Position numbers and translations under genes: made by a program
The notes under the pieces: model-generated
Seen by the model: only the letters and a program-made list of their open reading frames with translations
Database searches by the model: none
Told to the model about the DNA's origin: nothing
Assembly: GCA_046344715.1 (NCBI GenBank)
Contig: JBKDKX010000019.1
Span: 62,001-126,000, forward strand
Reading direction: 5' to 3'
Source of the DNA: CAZAQK01 sp046344715
GTDB taxonomy: Bacteria > Pseudomonadota > Alphaproteobacteria > Rickettsiales > SXRF01
Length of the DNA stretch: 64,000 bases
Shown: positions 25,657 to 34,751 of the stretch, piece by piece
Numbering within the stretch: position 1 is the stretch's first letter
Layout of the letters: every line of letters begins with the position of its first letter

Positions 25657-26070
25657 ATGAGAGATATATATCGTAATATAATGGTGACGGCGCACCTGAA
25701 TCCGTTGACTGCAACCACTACGAGAACTTCAACAACAATTGACCTTCAGGGATATAATGCAGCCAATGTGGTGTTTTCCTTCGGCGCAACCGGGGATACG
25801 CTTTCCGGCAGTGTATATTGGACATTGAAACTTCAGCACAGTAGCGATGACAGTAGCTACAGCGATGTTACATCAACAGATGTGCATGGCGGCGTTGTGA
25901 GCTATGTGGTGGATGCGAACAGCGAAGATGAAACCGTTTATCGCTTCGGGTATGTTGGGAATAAGCGCTACCTGAAGGCGGTGGCCACTCCCACCGGCAC
26001 GCATACCAACGGTACACCTATGGCTGTGGTTGCTCTACGTGGTGAAGCAGCATATTCACCAGTGGTGTAA
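25657..26070 (+). CDS. phage-structural-like protein of unknown role
   Basis: A 137-residue, Thr/Ser-rich beta-type protein with no signal peptide, 14 bases after the capsid gene with strong Shine-Dalgarno CAGGAGG. Beta-rich composition and position fit a head decoration or virion-surface protein. A tail-tube role was considered but no tail-tube signature is visible. Confidence 0.6.
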   Translation: MRDIYRNIMVTAHLNPLTATTTRTSTTIDLQGYNAANVVFSFGATGDTLSGSVYWTLKLQHSSDDSSYSDVTSTDVHGGVVSYVVDANSEDETVYRFGYVGNKRYLKAVATPTGTHTNGTPMAVVALRGEAAYSPVV

Positions 26071-26093
26071 ATCATAGGTAATTACCTTAAATG

Positions 26094-26181
26094 TTGTCAT
26101 GGTCGGGCTTGACCCGACCATCCATCTAAAAACTCTTTTTCTAAGAAGATGGATCCTCGGGTCAAGCCCGAGGATGACAAG
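26094..26181. repeat. interspersed palindromic repeats downstream of the capsid module
   Basis: TGGTCGGGCTTGACCCGACCA and TCCTCGGGTCAAGCCCGAGGA are two hairpins facing each other, with matching flanks CCATCC/GGATGG, so the whole unit can also pair end to end. Confidence 0.8.
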
Positions 26182-26350
26182 AAATAGGTGTTTATGCGGC
26201 TGTTTTGTAATGATAATTTGTCTTTTGCCCGAGTTTTCCCCTTGTTTTTGTTGTTAATATAATCTAAACTCCGCATTAGCTTATTTTTAAGCAGGTTGGC
26301 TTAAGCTGCGGAATGTGGTAGATTTTTAGAAACAGTGGCAGGGAAAATGT

Positions 26351-26704
26351 GTGACAAAACTTTCTAAAACTGAGCAGATTATTGCTGAGAAAACAGTATG
26401 CGTTTTACTGATTCGTGGTGAAAGCCCTGAGGGGAAACGTATATTCGCGTATGTCGCTGTACGTGCTGATAAATTGGAAGAATTTATGGAAGCCCAGAAA
26501 AATGGCACGTTCTACCCAGAGGATTTTGGTATCGTAGTGGAATCGGGGGAGGGGGAACCTTCTGCCGAAATTCGCCAGAAAATGACGGAAGAATATGGGT
26601 TTAACCATGATGCCATGCTGGATATCCACACGCCTGAATCGGCGCATGAAATCACCAGTAACCTCTCGGCCTACATGTCGCAGAACCCTAAAAACGAAGA
26701 ATAA
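26351..26704 (+). CDS. hypothetical protein
   Basis: A 117-residue soluble acidic protein from a GTG start (CAGGGAA upstream). Segments VCVLLIRGESPEGKRIFAYVAVRADKL and TFYPEDFGIVVESGEGEPS suggest a compact alpha/beta fold. No family name known to me. Lies between capsid and connector genes; no RcGTA equivalent by position. Confidence 0.6.
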   Translation: MTKLSKTEQIIAEKTVCVLLIRGESPEGKRIFAYVAVRADKLEEFMEAQKNGTFYPEDFGIVVESGEGEPSAEIRQKMTEEYGFNHDAMLDIHTPESAHEITSNLSAYMSQNPKNEE

Positions 26705-26814
26705 GATTAATTTCCGGCAGTTAACCCCTCCGAATTCACAGAATCGTCATATAGTGCCCCCGTGGTTTTATGCTATTCTCAGCATTGGGATAGTGTATCC
26801 ATGAGGATTATTAG

Positions 26815-27594
26815 GTGACCATTTCAGGCCAGATATCACATACTGAGCGTAGAAAACAGGGTGGATTCGCAGCAGAATCTGTCGGGTTTTCTGTGGCTGA
26901 ATATGTCTCCATGGGTGTGTCACTTTTGGCAGTTGGCGCTGCGGATAGTGTGGCTCCAGATGTTGTAAAGGGTGCAACCAGGTTTGTCGCTAAACACATA
27001 GTTGAGCCGTATCTTGACCCTATAGAGCGCGGCCTAAAAACGGTTTGCCGTATTAAAGATTGCCAGCCGGATGAGAAAAAACCACGCTCTGAACGTGCAG
27101 AAAGTCTTGCGCGTGGTTTGGTGTTATTTGTGCCCGCCTGGGGACTCAGCATGGCGGCCAAATTCTGGACAAGGCGGCGAATGAATGCAGTGTTTAATAT
27201 CAAAGATCCAACAATTCAAAAAACAGGCAACTGGTTCAAGGATGAGGTGGCATTCAAGATACTGCACCCGAATGAATGGAAAATCGGTCTTGCGGATGAG
27301 GGAATCCATTATGGCTCGATGATTTACCTGAACACAGCCGGTGCGGAATATTCTGATGATCTGATAAAGGCCACCAGTAAAATGCTGGAAGGCGTTGGTT
27401 TATCAAAACAGAAAGCGCATGATCTGGCCAATATGGCGATTGTATGGGAATTGCCTAATGTGCTGGGTTGGGGGGCTGGTCTTGGTGTCATTTACGGCAA
27501 ACATAAATATGGCTGGGGTGACCAGCGTAGACCACGATCATTCGCAGATCGTGTGACGAGCGAACATCCCCATAACGGATTGTCTCACAGTTAG
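26815..27594 (+). CDS. unknown protein with glycine-rich hydrophobic segments and C-terminal FADRV motif
   Basis: A 259-residue protein from GTG 26815 (GAGGA upstream). Two hydrophobic Gly/Ala-rich regions (about residues 31-46 and 219-231) could insert in a membrane or pack as helices; the middle is soluble with Cys-containing CRIKDCQPDE. The C-terminal tail has SFADRV (242-247), a motif also present near the end of the ParB-like protein at 48.7 kb. It sits in the phage-like block between capsid and connector genes. Function not recognised. Confidence 0.6.
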   Translation: MTISGQISHTERRKQGGFAAESVGFSVAEYVSMGVSLLAVGAADSVAPDVVKGATRFVAKHIVEPYLDPIERGLKTVCRIKDCQPDEKKPRSERAESLARGLVLFVPAWGLSMAAKFWTRRRMNAVFNIKDPTIQKTGNWFKDEVAFKILHPNEWKIGLADEGIHYGSMIYLNTAGAEYSDDLIKATSKMLEGVGLSKQKAHDLANMAIVWELPNVLGWGAGLGVIYGKHKYGWGDQRRPRSFADRVTSEHPHNGLSHS

Positions 27595-27612
27595 TATCTT
27601 CGGATAGATTTT

Positions 27613-27801
27613 ATGAAATTGTTTATGCTTTGCTCCCGCTTTGGAAGCGAGGATGGGCATCGTGTAACTTTTTTTAAGCGTGGCCAGCACTATGATATAG
27701 CAGATACCCTGGCCAGGTACTTTATCAGCGAAGGCTATGCGGTGGAATCTAAATATGCTCCATTCCACGATGCGCACAATATTTCCCTTGATAACAAATA
27801 A
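27613..27801 (+). CDS. small hypothetical protein
   Basis: A 62-residue soluble protein (MKLFMLCSRFGSEDG...) with a central ADTLARYFISEGYAV helix-strand. It starts 18 bases after the preceding gene and ends 15 bases before the connector gene, so it is probably in the same transcript. No family recognised. Confidence 0.6.
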   Translation: MKLFMLCSRFGSEDGHRVTFFKRGQHYDIADTLARYFISEGYAVESKYAPFHDAHNISLDNK

Positions 27802-27816
27802 TCATAAGGATTAATC

Positions 27817-28365
27817 ATGAATACTACCAGACGATACGCGCTGGCGCGCACCGTTGCGCCTGCGACAGAGCCAGTAACACTTGCGGAAGCAAAATTATTC
27901 CTACGGGTCGATGGAAGCACAGAAGATAGCGTCATTACCGACATGATAGTGGTGGCACGTATGGCAGCAGAACAGTTTTTGCGTCGTGCACTCATTACGC
28001 AAACGTGGAAATTATCTTTTGACGAATATATGGACACGGAAGTGCTGTTGCCAGTAACACCTGTTATTGGAATAACAAGCATCACTGTTTTGGATCGTAC
28101 AGCTGCGCCACAACTGATAGACACTGATGTCTACTATCTGAGTGCCACAAAAGATATTCTGAAATGTGATACGGTGCTATTTGCACATCGTATTGAAGTC
28201 GTGTTCACAGCAGGTTATGGTGCTGCTTCAGATGTTCCAGCACCTATAAAACAGGGGTTATTGCAGCATATCGCCGCAATGTATGATGTGCGCGGAATCG
28301 ACGGCACGGCTATGCCAGAAACCACACAACGGCTGTATACGCCGTTTCGTGAGGTGCGGTTATGA
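27817..28365 (+). CDS. phage head-tail connector protein (RcGTA g6-like)
   Basis: The 182-residue protein begins with the connector family signature EPVTLAEAKLFLRVDG, continues with DMIVVARMAAEQFLRRALITQTW, and ends with PAPIKQGLLQHIAAMYDVRG. This matches the gp6/phiE125-gp8-like adaptors that attach to the portal. It overlaps the head closure gene by 4 bases (ATGA), indicating coupled translation. Confidence 0.9.
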   Translation: MNTTRRYALARTVAPATEPVTLAEAKLFLRVDGSTEDSVITDMIVVARMAAEQFLRRALITQTWKLSFDEYMDTEVLLPVTPVIGITSITVLDRTAAPQLIDTDVYYLSATKDILKCDTVLFAHRIEVVFTAGYGAASDVPAPIKQGLLQHIAAMYDVRGIDGTAMPETTQRLYTPFREVRL

Positions 28366-28697
28366 GGCAGAAATCAACTTCCTCAAGGTTGCGTCACCGC
28401 CTGACATTACAGCAAGTTTTGCAGACGCCTGATAGTGTAGGGGGGTATACAGCAAGCTGGAATGATGTGGCACAATTATGGGCAGAAATTTTGCCATTAA
28501 GCGGCAGAGAAAAATTATTTGCTGGCAAGATACAAGCAGAGTCCACGCACCGCATATCCATACGTTACCGTAATGATATAAGCACTTCGCATCGGTTGGT
28601 TTTTGAAAGCAGAATATTTAATATTCGCGCGGTAATGAATGAGCATGAGCGCAATGATATGCTTGAATTGTTGGTGGAAGAGGGTGTGGCTAGCTAG
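28362..28697 (+). CDS. phage head closure / head-tail adaptor protein (RcGTA g7-like)
   Basis: A 111-residue beta-barrel adaptor of the SPP1-gp16 type: RLRHRLTLQQ, GGYTASWNDVAQLWAEILPLSGRE, THRISIRYRNDI and FNIRAVMNEHERNDMLELLVEEG are all typical. It closes the portal channel and links head to tail. The stop shares CTAG with the convergent minus-strand gene. Confidence 0.9.
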   Translation: MRQKSTSSRLRHRLTLQQVLQTPDSVGGYTASWNDVAQLWAEILPLSGREKLFAGKIQAESTHRISIRYRNDISTSHRLVFESRIFNIRAVMNEHERNDMLELLVEEGVAS

Positions 28698-29128
28698 CGT
28701 GAAATGCCTGTCTGTTGCTGTTTATGCAGTATAGTAAGCGAGAACAGCATCAGATCAATATATTGTCTGAAACGTTTTACCCATTCATCTGTGATGATTA
28801 CTTTGCAACTTGCTGCAATATCCCGCAGGAAGGCAATAGCACCTTCAAAGCTGAACATGGAAAGTGCCTCCAGAAAACTATCGGTACTGGGCAGGGGTAT
28901 CTTTTTTGAAATGAAATATGTCCCTTTCATCAGCTGTTCCAGTGCTTGTTTCCATGGGCGATACGCTTCAGCATACATGGGTTCCAGCGTGGAGATGGTT
29001 TTACTGAGTTGGGTGTCGATTTGCATAAGTACGGGCTGATATTGGGTAATAAACTCGCCGAAGATGCGACGCGCACCTTCCGTATCATCCTCTCCCGCCG
29101 GAGGAATTATTAATCCGCACTCTCCCAT
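28694..29128 (-). CDS. hypothetical helical protein on the opposite strand within the phage block
   Basis: A 144-residue soluble, mostly helical protein without recognised family. It interrupts the connector-closure-DUF3168 order of the head/tail joint, on the opposite strand, overlapping the closure gene by 4 bases and diverging from the DUF3168 gene over 55 bases. Probably an independently acquired gene. Confidence 0.6.
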   Translation of the reverse strand: MGECGLIIPPAGEDDTEGARRIFGEFITQYQPVLMQIDTQLSKTISTLEPMYAEAYRPWKQALEQLMKGTYFISKKIPLPSTDSFLEALSMFSFEGAIAFLRDIAASCKVIITDEWVKRFRQYIDLMLFSLTILHKQQQTGISR

Positions 29129-29183
29129 ATGCTAACATTATCAGTTTTTCATGACAATTTTATGACCGTTTGGAGAAAAAAAT

Positions 29184-29588
29184 ATGACAATCTTCAGCCA
29201 TTTCTCACTACAGAAAGCTATATATGAGTTGCTCACCGGCGATACCGCACTCATGAATCTGATAACCGGAGTGCACGATAAAGTGCCTGAAAATGCACAA
29301 TTTCCTTATGTTATGATAGGGGATATCGCATGTGCGGACTGGGCAAGTAAAACCACTTCCGGCATGGAATGCAATGCCTTGTTAACTGTTTATAGCCGTG
29401 AGGGCGGGCGCAGGCAGGCCATGCAAATTATGGAGCGTTTATACGCACTGATGCATGATGCTGATATGGGCGTTGATAACCACACCTTAGTGATGATGCG
29501 GTTTGCATCCAGCGCAATTACATTGGAAAGTGATGGCGAAACCTATCGCGGAATGATGCGCTACAAGGTGTTGCTGCAGTCAGCCTAA
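29184..29588 (+). CDS. DUF3168 tail-completion protein (RcGTA g8-like)
   Basis: A 134-residue protein with the family pattern LQKAIYELLTGDTALMNLITGVHDKVPENAQFPYVMIGD, followed by LLTVYSREGGRRQAMQIMERLY and a C-terminal MMRYKVL strand. In RcGTA this subunit sits between head adaptors and the tail tube. The tail tube gene expected next is not present; two minus-strand genes follow. Confidence 0.88.
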   Translation: MTIFSHFSLQKAIYELLTGDTALMNLITGVHDKVPENAQFPYVMIGDIACADWASKTTSGMECNALLTVYSREGGRRQAMQIMERLYALMHDADMGVDNHTLVMMRFASSAITLESDGETYRGMMRYKVLLQSA

Positions 29589-30340
29589 CGTTTGGTGTAT
29601 TGGGAGAGTGCTTCAATATAGGCTTTATACTGAGAAATCAGCGCGGATAAATCTACCGAGTCGCAGGGGCTTTTGGCATACATTTCGTTGTATGACCCCT
29701 GAGCAGCAGTTAGCACGTCATGTTGCATACGGCCAGGTGCGTTTACCGAGGCCATATCCTGACTTAATGCTGCCATGATAATATAATAATCATTCTTATC
29801 TATCTTGCCGCAGCGGTCTAAAAAGAAATGTATCACCAGCATGTCTTCATAGCGTTGCTTGAGGCTATCCATTGTTGACTGTGAATCGCCTTCAGTGCTG
29901 CTGGGTGTATAAATATCCTGCACATTTGGTGCGGCGGGTTGCACAGGTGCCGTTGCAGGAGCAACAACTTGCGGTGCCGTTTGTGCTGCCTGAGTCGTGC
30001 TGGCAGGCGGATAATATGCCGGTTTTTGTGTAGAAGGAGTTGCCACTGATAATGGTTGATTATTGGCTATAGGCTTGCGGATAGAAAGTTCACGGATTTT
30101 TTCCTGTGCGCTATCAAGTTTTATACTGTAAAAAACAATAATTAGTGTCCCGCACGCCAGTGCGAGTAAAAGCTGGATAGAGCGCGACCATGCAAAGCGT
30201 GAAAGCCAAAGGCTTTGATTTTCATCTAACGTTTGTTTCCAATGTTCGGAGAGCTTTTTATTTTCCTGCACATGCCAGTATGCACACCAGGAAAAAACAC
30301 CTAGTAACCCAAGCCAGAGGATGAGTGTTGCGCCAAACAT
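29585..30340 (-). CDS. membrane protein with Pro/Ala linker and unknown C-terminal domain
   Basis: A 251-residue protein with two transmembrane helices (about 3-22 and 55-74), a disordered Pro/Ala/Gln/Thr-rich linker (about 90-145), and a C-terminal helical domain with two cysteines (LDRCGKID and KSPCDSVD). The two helices place the linker and C-terminal domain on one side, probably the periplasm or cytoplasm depending on orientation. It overlaps its upstream lectin-like neighbour by one base and is cotranscribed with it. No family recognised. Confidence 0.7.
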   Translation of the reverse strand: MFGATLILWLGLLGVFSWCAYWHVQENKKLSEHWKQTLDENQSLWLSRFAWSRSIQLLLALACGTLIIVFYSIKLDSAQEKIRELSIRKPIANNQPLSVATPSTQKPAYYPPASTTQAAQTAPQVVAPATAPVQPAAPNVQDIYTPSSTEGDSQSTMDSLKQRYEDMLVIHFFLDRCGKIDKNDYYIIMAALSQDMASVNAPGRMQHDVLTAAQGSYNEMYAKSPCDSVDLSALISQYKAYIEALSQYTKR

Positions 30341-30819
30341 TACTGCGCGGCGCGCGCCTCGGCATTACTACAATCAATATCAAGGGTTTTCCCCTTGCCA
30401 TCACTATTTATTCTCCATGGACGGTCGAATGAAAAACAGCGATATTCAATTTCAAGTATTTCGCCCGTGCAATCGGGTGCTGGATCACCACCAAGCAGCT
30501 CCGGCTTTAGTATGATGCCACATTTGAGCTTGTTGTTACATGCTTTGGCAATTAGTTCCAGCACGTTATTTTTTTTGAGTTTGTCATTCTTCTTGGCCTT
30601 GTAAGCGAACGGATCCTCTGATGTTTCGCTGGAAGGATCATAGTTATCCAGACAATTCAGGCCATAGCTCGCGCTGATAATGGATATTTTATAGGGAGAT
30701 ATGTTTTCTCCTTGTTTTACAGATGGTTGCCTTGATTCAAAGCGCTGCGATATCTGCCATGTGAAATACACAGCGATGATGATGACACATACGATAATAA
30801 GATGAATCTTAAACGACAT
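30340..30819 (-). CDS. membrane-anchored protein with SUEL/galactose-lectin-like domain
   Basis: A 159-residue protein with one N-terminal membrane anchor (about 5-22) and a cysteine-rich extracytoplasmic domain. The domain reads like the SUEL (rhamnose/galactose-binding lectin) family: ISASYG (49-53), C56, a helix ending AKAC94-NNKLKC100, LGGDPAPDC117-TGEILEIEYRC128. These positions match the conserved YG, C-x5-C and GDPC-x(n)-LEVxYxC pattern that I know from that family. Carbohydrate binding is inference. Forms an operon with the downstream membrane protein. Confidence 0.6.
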   Translation of the reverse strand: MSFKIHLIIVCVIIIAVYFTWQISQRFESRQPSVKQGENISPYKISIISASYGLNCLDNYDPSSETSEDPFAYKAKKNDKLKKNNVLELIAKACNNKLKCGIILKPELLGGDPAPDCTGEILEIEYRCFSFDRPWRINSDGKGKTLDIDCSNAEARAAQ

Positions 30820-31053
30820 AGGGTTTTTCTACTGCAAAGTAATAAATTAAGCTATTGATATATTATAAGAACACTATCTTTAACTCTAATTTATTACATA
30901 TCCGTAAAGATTTGCTGAATCCACGACATAAGTTTTTAGCTCGTAACGGAAATGTCATAAAAAATGGGTGTGAGCGTTAACCCTCTCTTGGTATACTGTA
31001 TGTGTAAAAAAGTGTAGTTTTTCCAGTTGGTTTCACTTGGAAAGTACAGGTTG

Positions 31054-33495
31054 ATGATGCGGCGCAGTTTTGAAGATAGCAGAAATATGGATCAAGGCTA
31101 TGACAGCTTTGGGGCTTCGGGCGCATCTGCGACCACGAATGGCGGCCGCGAACATTTTGGCGGCACATCAAATTTCAACACCATTGGCCTTAGTGAAGAT
31201 GGGCGGTTCTTTGGCGTAAAACTCTCGCAGGAAACTGCCTCGCAGCTTCGTACATTCTATCCGGCATTTCTCGATTGGGCGCGGCGCAAAGGGGAGCAAT
31301 ACGGTGTTCCGCTGGCAGAAAAATTTGCCGCCAAAGCTCTGGATTATAAACCGCATGAATTGGGTAAATTCCGCGGCACGGCACAAAATGTTATCGGTTA
31401 CGGCATTATTCTCAGTAACCAGCTGCTCGATGTTAGCCGTAATATTTATGATTCTGCGCATTCGCTGGGTGAGCTGAACAAAGCAGTGAAGCCGCTTTCT
31501 CAATCTGCAGGGTCAGGATCACTCAGCGGCAATAATGAAGTAATCGCCAATGCCCGCAAGAAAATTGACGGTGTGTTCTGGAGCAAATTACTGAACACAG
31601 TAACCGGCACCATCGCAACAACACCGGCATTGATGACTAAATGGAACGAACAGAAAGCAAAGATCGACGAGCATGAATTGCAGCACGCCATTAAGGATGC
31701 CAAGGGTAACAGCGACAAGTTGGCCGATGTGCTGCAAAAGAAAATATCCGGTGGCACAGGGCACACAGAGCTTGAAGGCGCTGATATGCGCATCGCCACC
31801 GAAAAGCTGCTGGATCGTGAGCGTGAAGCCTACAAAAAGCGCATGGAGAAGTTCGTTAAAGACAACAAACGTGAGGTTGAGAAAGAGCTGAAAGATGTTG
31901 CCAAAGACATTAAAGTTGCCAACATCCGCAGCAAAATTCGTGAATTGAAGCATCATGGCGTTGATACCTCCATTCTGGAAAAAGCGCTGCGTGAGGGATA
32001 TGATCGCAGAGTAGAGCGCCATGTAGGTATTTCAGACGAACGGACGGCCGCGGCGATCAAAGAATTTGAAGGAGACATGAAGCACAGCCTTGAACATTAT
32101 GTGGACGAGGCGGTGAAGACTAAGTTCGTGCGTCAGAATGGCGCGTTTGATGATGAGCAAGCGTATCTTCTGAATAAAAGCGGTGGTCTTGAACGCAAAA
32201 CCATCAAGGAAGAAATTGAGCGGAAAATTCACGACATCGGTGCCAAGCAGAAAAAGCCGCACGAAGAAGAAAAACCACATGATCCAAACAGCATCGGTGC
32301 GATGGCGGCTGGTCTTGGTGCGGGTTTCGTGGCGGAGATGGCAACCAATGCATTCAGTGCCAAGAAGCTGGAAAAATATGAACAGCCGGTGGCGCTGGAT
32401 TTAATTCTACATCTGCGCCGTGAGCTGGAAAAAGCAGGTGATGCGTGTCCTGAAATGGTGCCGGGTATTCGTGACAGTAAGCAATATGATCGCGATATGA
32501 GCTATGCTCAGTTTGTGCATAAAATATTTCAGGAGCATCAGCAGGATTGTGGCCGCAACCAGATTGGTGGTCGGTTTGTTGAGCATCTGGAAGGTGCGCG
32601 TTGGGATGATGCAGCCATTCAGTCTACACCGGATGACCAGCTTAATGCCTATGAGCTAGCCGTAAAAACCATTTCTAAGCGCATTAAAGATGGCCGCATG
32701 GATGCGATTGCGCTGGTGGGGCTGGTAGGTGATAAACGGAAGAAAATTGTGCAGGATGATGGGCGTAATTTTGGCCCGCGCGGCACCGCAAAAACAGACG
32801 AAGCGCAGAAAAAAGCGATAATGAAAATTATTGATGAGCATACCATCATGGTGCATGCCGGCCATCACCAGTCTGATGAGCAGGTGCATGCAAATCTGGG
32901 TGATCTTGTATTCAGTGTGGATGACATGAAAGCGGCACTCACTTCTCCGGATATGGAGCCGCAGCAGCGTTCATTTATTTTTACGGTATTTAGCAATATC
33001 GTAGGAAACGATGAAACACTCGGCAAGATGGTTGGGCTGAATGCGGAGCAGATTAAAACCCTGCGTGCTGAAAGCACCGCAAACTTTAACCAGCTGCTCG
33101 ATGCTGCCATCAGCGTGATGGCGGATATGTTGGATCAAAATCCGCAAGGTTTGGATCAAAAAATTAAACTGACTGCGAATGAAAAAGATATTATCCGCAG
33201 TCTCGCAGGGCGTATGCAGCAGGAAGGCAAAGATGTGGCTGACCTTGCTGCAAACCGTGAAGAAGTGAAATTGCTGGAAACGGCTGTGGCCAATGCGGCG
33301 ATGGTGCTGGATAAAAACGCGGCAGGCCATCTGGAAGGCAAAAAGCCGGATAGTTTCTGGCAGAAAGTGGTTGCCGCGACTAAAAAGCCAAAAGCACCTG
33401 TTGTGAAGCAGGATCCTGATATGTCCATGCTGGCGCGTGAGGAAAGCCGCCGCGCCGCGCCGGATGATATGCAGGAAACAATGGGCAGGGGCTGA
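31054..33495 (+). CDS. very large unknown protein 1 of the mid-block set (coiled coil)
   Basis: An 813-residue protein without signal peptide. Order: a Gly/Ser/Ala-rich N-terminus, a helical region, long charged coiled coil (about 205-330), a Gly/Ala-rich hydrophobic segment (IGAMAAGLGAGFVAEMA, about 414-430), a C-terminal helical half with DGRMDAIALVGLVGD (about 547-561), and a basic Pro/Lys tail. ATG 31054 or 31057 is preferred over the in-frame TTG 31027. It lies where RcGTA has tail tube and tape-measure genes. No known domain recognised; internal virion, pilot or secreted effector roles are all conceivable. Confidence 0.7.
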   Translation: MMRRSFEDSRNMDQGYDSFGASGASATTNGGREHFGGTSNFNTIGLSEDGRFFGVKLSQETASQLRTFYPAFLDWARRKGEQYGVPLAEKFAAKALDYKPHELGKFRGTAQNVIGYGIILSNQLLDVSRNIYDSAHSLGELNKAVKPLSQSAGSGSLSGNNEVIANARKKIDGVFWSKLLNTVTGTIATTPALMTKWNEQKAKIDEHELQHAIKDAKGNSDKLADVLQKKISGGTGHTELEGADMRIATEKLLDREREAYKKRMEKFVKDNKREVEKELKDVAKDIKVANIRSKIRELKHHGVDTSILEKALREGYDRRVERHVGISDERTAAAIKEFEGDMKHSLEHYVDEAVKTKFVRQNGAFDDEQAYLLNKSGGLERKTIKEEIERKIHDIGAKQKKPHEEEKPHDPNSIGAMAAGLGAGFVAEMATNAFSAKKLEKYEQPVALDLILHLRRELEKAGDACPEMVPGIRDSKQYDRDMSYAQFVHKIFQEHQQDCGRNQIGGRFVEHLEGARWDDAAIQSTPDDQLNAYELAVKTISKRIKDGRMDAIALVGLVGDKRKKIVQDDGRNFGPRGTAKTDEAQKKAIMKIIDEHTIMVHAGHHQSDEQVHANLGDLVFSVDDMKAALTSPDMEPQQRSFIFTVFSNIVGNDETLGKMVGLNAEQIKTLRAESTANFNQLLDAAISVMADMLDQNPQGLDQKIKLTANEKDIIRSLAGRMQQEGKDVADLAANREEVKLLETAVANAAMVLDKNAAGHLEGKKPDSFWQKVVAATKKPKAPVVKQDPDMSMLAREESRRAAPDDMQETMGRG

Positions 33496-33587
33496 CGTAT
33501 GGCAGCTATGCATTTAGAATACTGGTCTATGATAAGCAAAGAAGTAATCTCTGGGTCATTCTACAATATACCTAATGGGGGTATACA

Positions 33588-34751
33588 ATGACCTATTTCC
33601 ACTATTACGCGACAACGAGCCGAAACCTAGACCGCGTGATGCAGTATGGGGTATTCCCTGTTGCAAAGGCAGCGTGGCTGGTGGCGTTGAGTGGCATGGG
33701 GGATACCAAGGCACGTATTGCTTGGGCCTCAGATCTGGCAAGGGTTACCAGCGCTGTGGTGTATTCTGGTCTTACCACAGCATTTTTGGGTGCAGAATCA
33801 GAGATGATCGATGAAAACGCAAAGAAAGCGTTGTCAGCAGAGCTTGGCGTAGACACTAAAAAACTGAGCTTCTCAGATTATAAATATTCTAAGAACGCGA
33901 TTATTAGTACAGCATATAATGACATCATTCGTCTGCAAAAATACCGCTACGGCACAGATGCATTATTTATGATGCCGATTGGGTTGCGGGCAGTATCGAA
34001 GGCAACAGGTATACCGTGGATCGAGCATAGCCGCGAAGTTAATAATATGATTGAGAACGGTGAAAAAATTGGCTTCGGGTCCATGATGGTTAGTGGCCAT
34101 AATGCGTGGGACTTCAGCGTGCTGGCGGGTAAGGCGGGTTACTGGGCGGGCGAAACCTATTTCGTGGATAAAAGCGGCCATTATGAAGTGGTAAAATTAA
34201 TTGAGAATTTGCGTTCCACCGGCAAGGATTTGTCGACTAATGACCTGCTTGGTGTGTATCAGCGCACGCGCAATGTGGATATGCATCTGCCGTTTATTGA
34301 ACGTCCGGAAGAGTATGATGCACTTAGGCCGTTACTTAAAAAAATGGCGGATGCTTGCAACAAGCATGATGGTAAGTTTGGTGTACCCGAGATGGTATAT
34401 CTCTTTGGTCTTGGCAAAGTGAATATCCACGCGGACGATAAACATATGGTAAGTCAGGATGCGGTGAAGCGTTCTGAAGCGGAAATAGATAAAGTAATCA
34501 ACATCGGCCTTGATGGAATTCGTGAAGAAAACCGAAAAAAACATGAGGCAGAAGGCCTGCGGGAAGAAGCCGTCCTGCACAGCAAGAGCTTTGTCGACAA
34601 GCTGGGAGATCGGGCAGTTAATGCGGCGCAGAATTTTTCCGATGGGCTTTCAAAAATGGTGTTTGGGTTGAAGCCGCGCAGGCACGAGGAAGTTATCACC
34701 TCGCGCGATCCGGGCGAGCTTGAAAACTGGGATAGAGGGATAAACCGCTGA
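33588..34751 (+). CDS. unknown protein 2 of the mid-block set
   Basis: A 387-residue protein with no signal peptide. The N-terminal third has small hydrophobic Ala/Val/Gly stretches (KAAWLVALSGMG, VVYSGLTTAFLGA). The middle is globular with several aromatic residues (WAGETYFVDKSGHYE), and the C-terminal third is helical with SFVDKLGDRAVNAAQNF, then a polar tail. The stop overlaps the next start (TGATG), so translation is coupled. No family recognised. Confidence 0.7.
   Translation: MTYFHYYATTSRNLDRVMQYGVFPVAKAAWLVALSGMGDTKARIAWASDLARVTSAVVYSGLTTAFLGAESEMIDENAKKALSAELGVDTKKLSFSDYKYSKNAIISTAYNDIIRLQKYRYGTDALFMMPIGLRAVSKATGIPWIEHSREVNNMIENGEKIGFGSMMVSGHNAWDFSVLAGKAGYWAGETYFVDKSGHYEVVKLIENLRSTGKDLSTNDLLGVYQRTRNVDMHLPFIERPEEYDALRPLLKKMADACNKHDGKFGVPEMVYLFGLGKVNIHADDKHMVSQDAVKRSEAEIDKVINIGLDGIREENRKKHEAEGLREEAVLHSKSFVDKLGDRAVNAAQNFSDGLSKMVFGLKPRRHEEVITSRDPGELENWDRGINR

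Noticed and set aside
25657..26070. Protein after the capsid as the missing major tail tube
   Set aside because: It is beta-rich and of suitable size, but it lies directly behind the capsid before the connectors and shows none of the tail-tube sequence pattern I know from RcGTA gp9.
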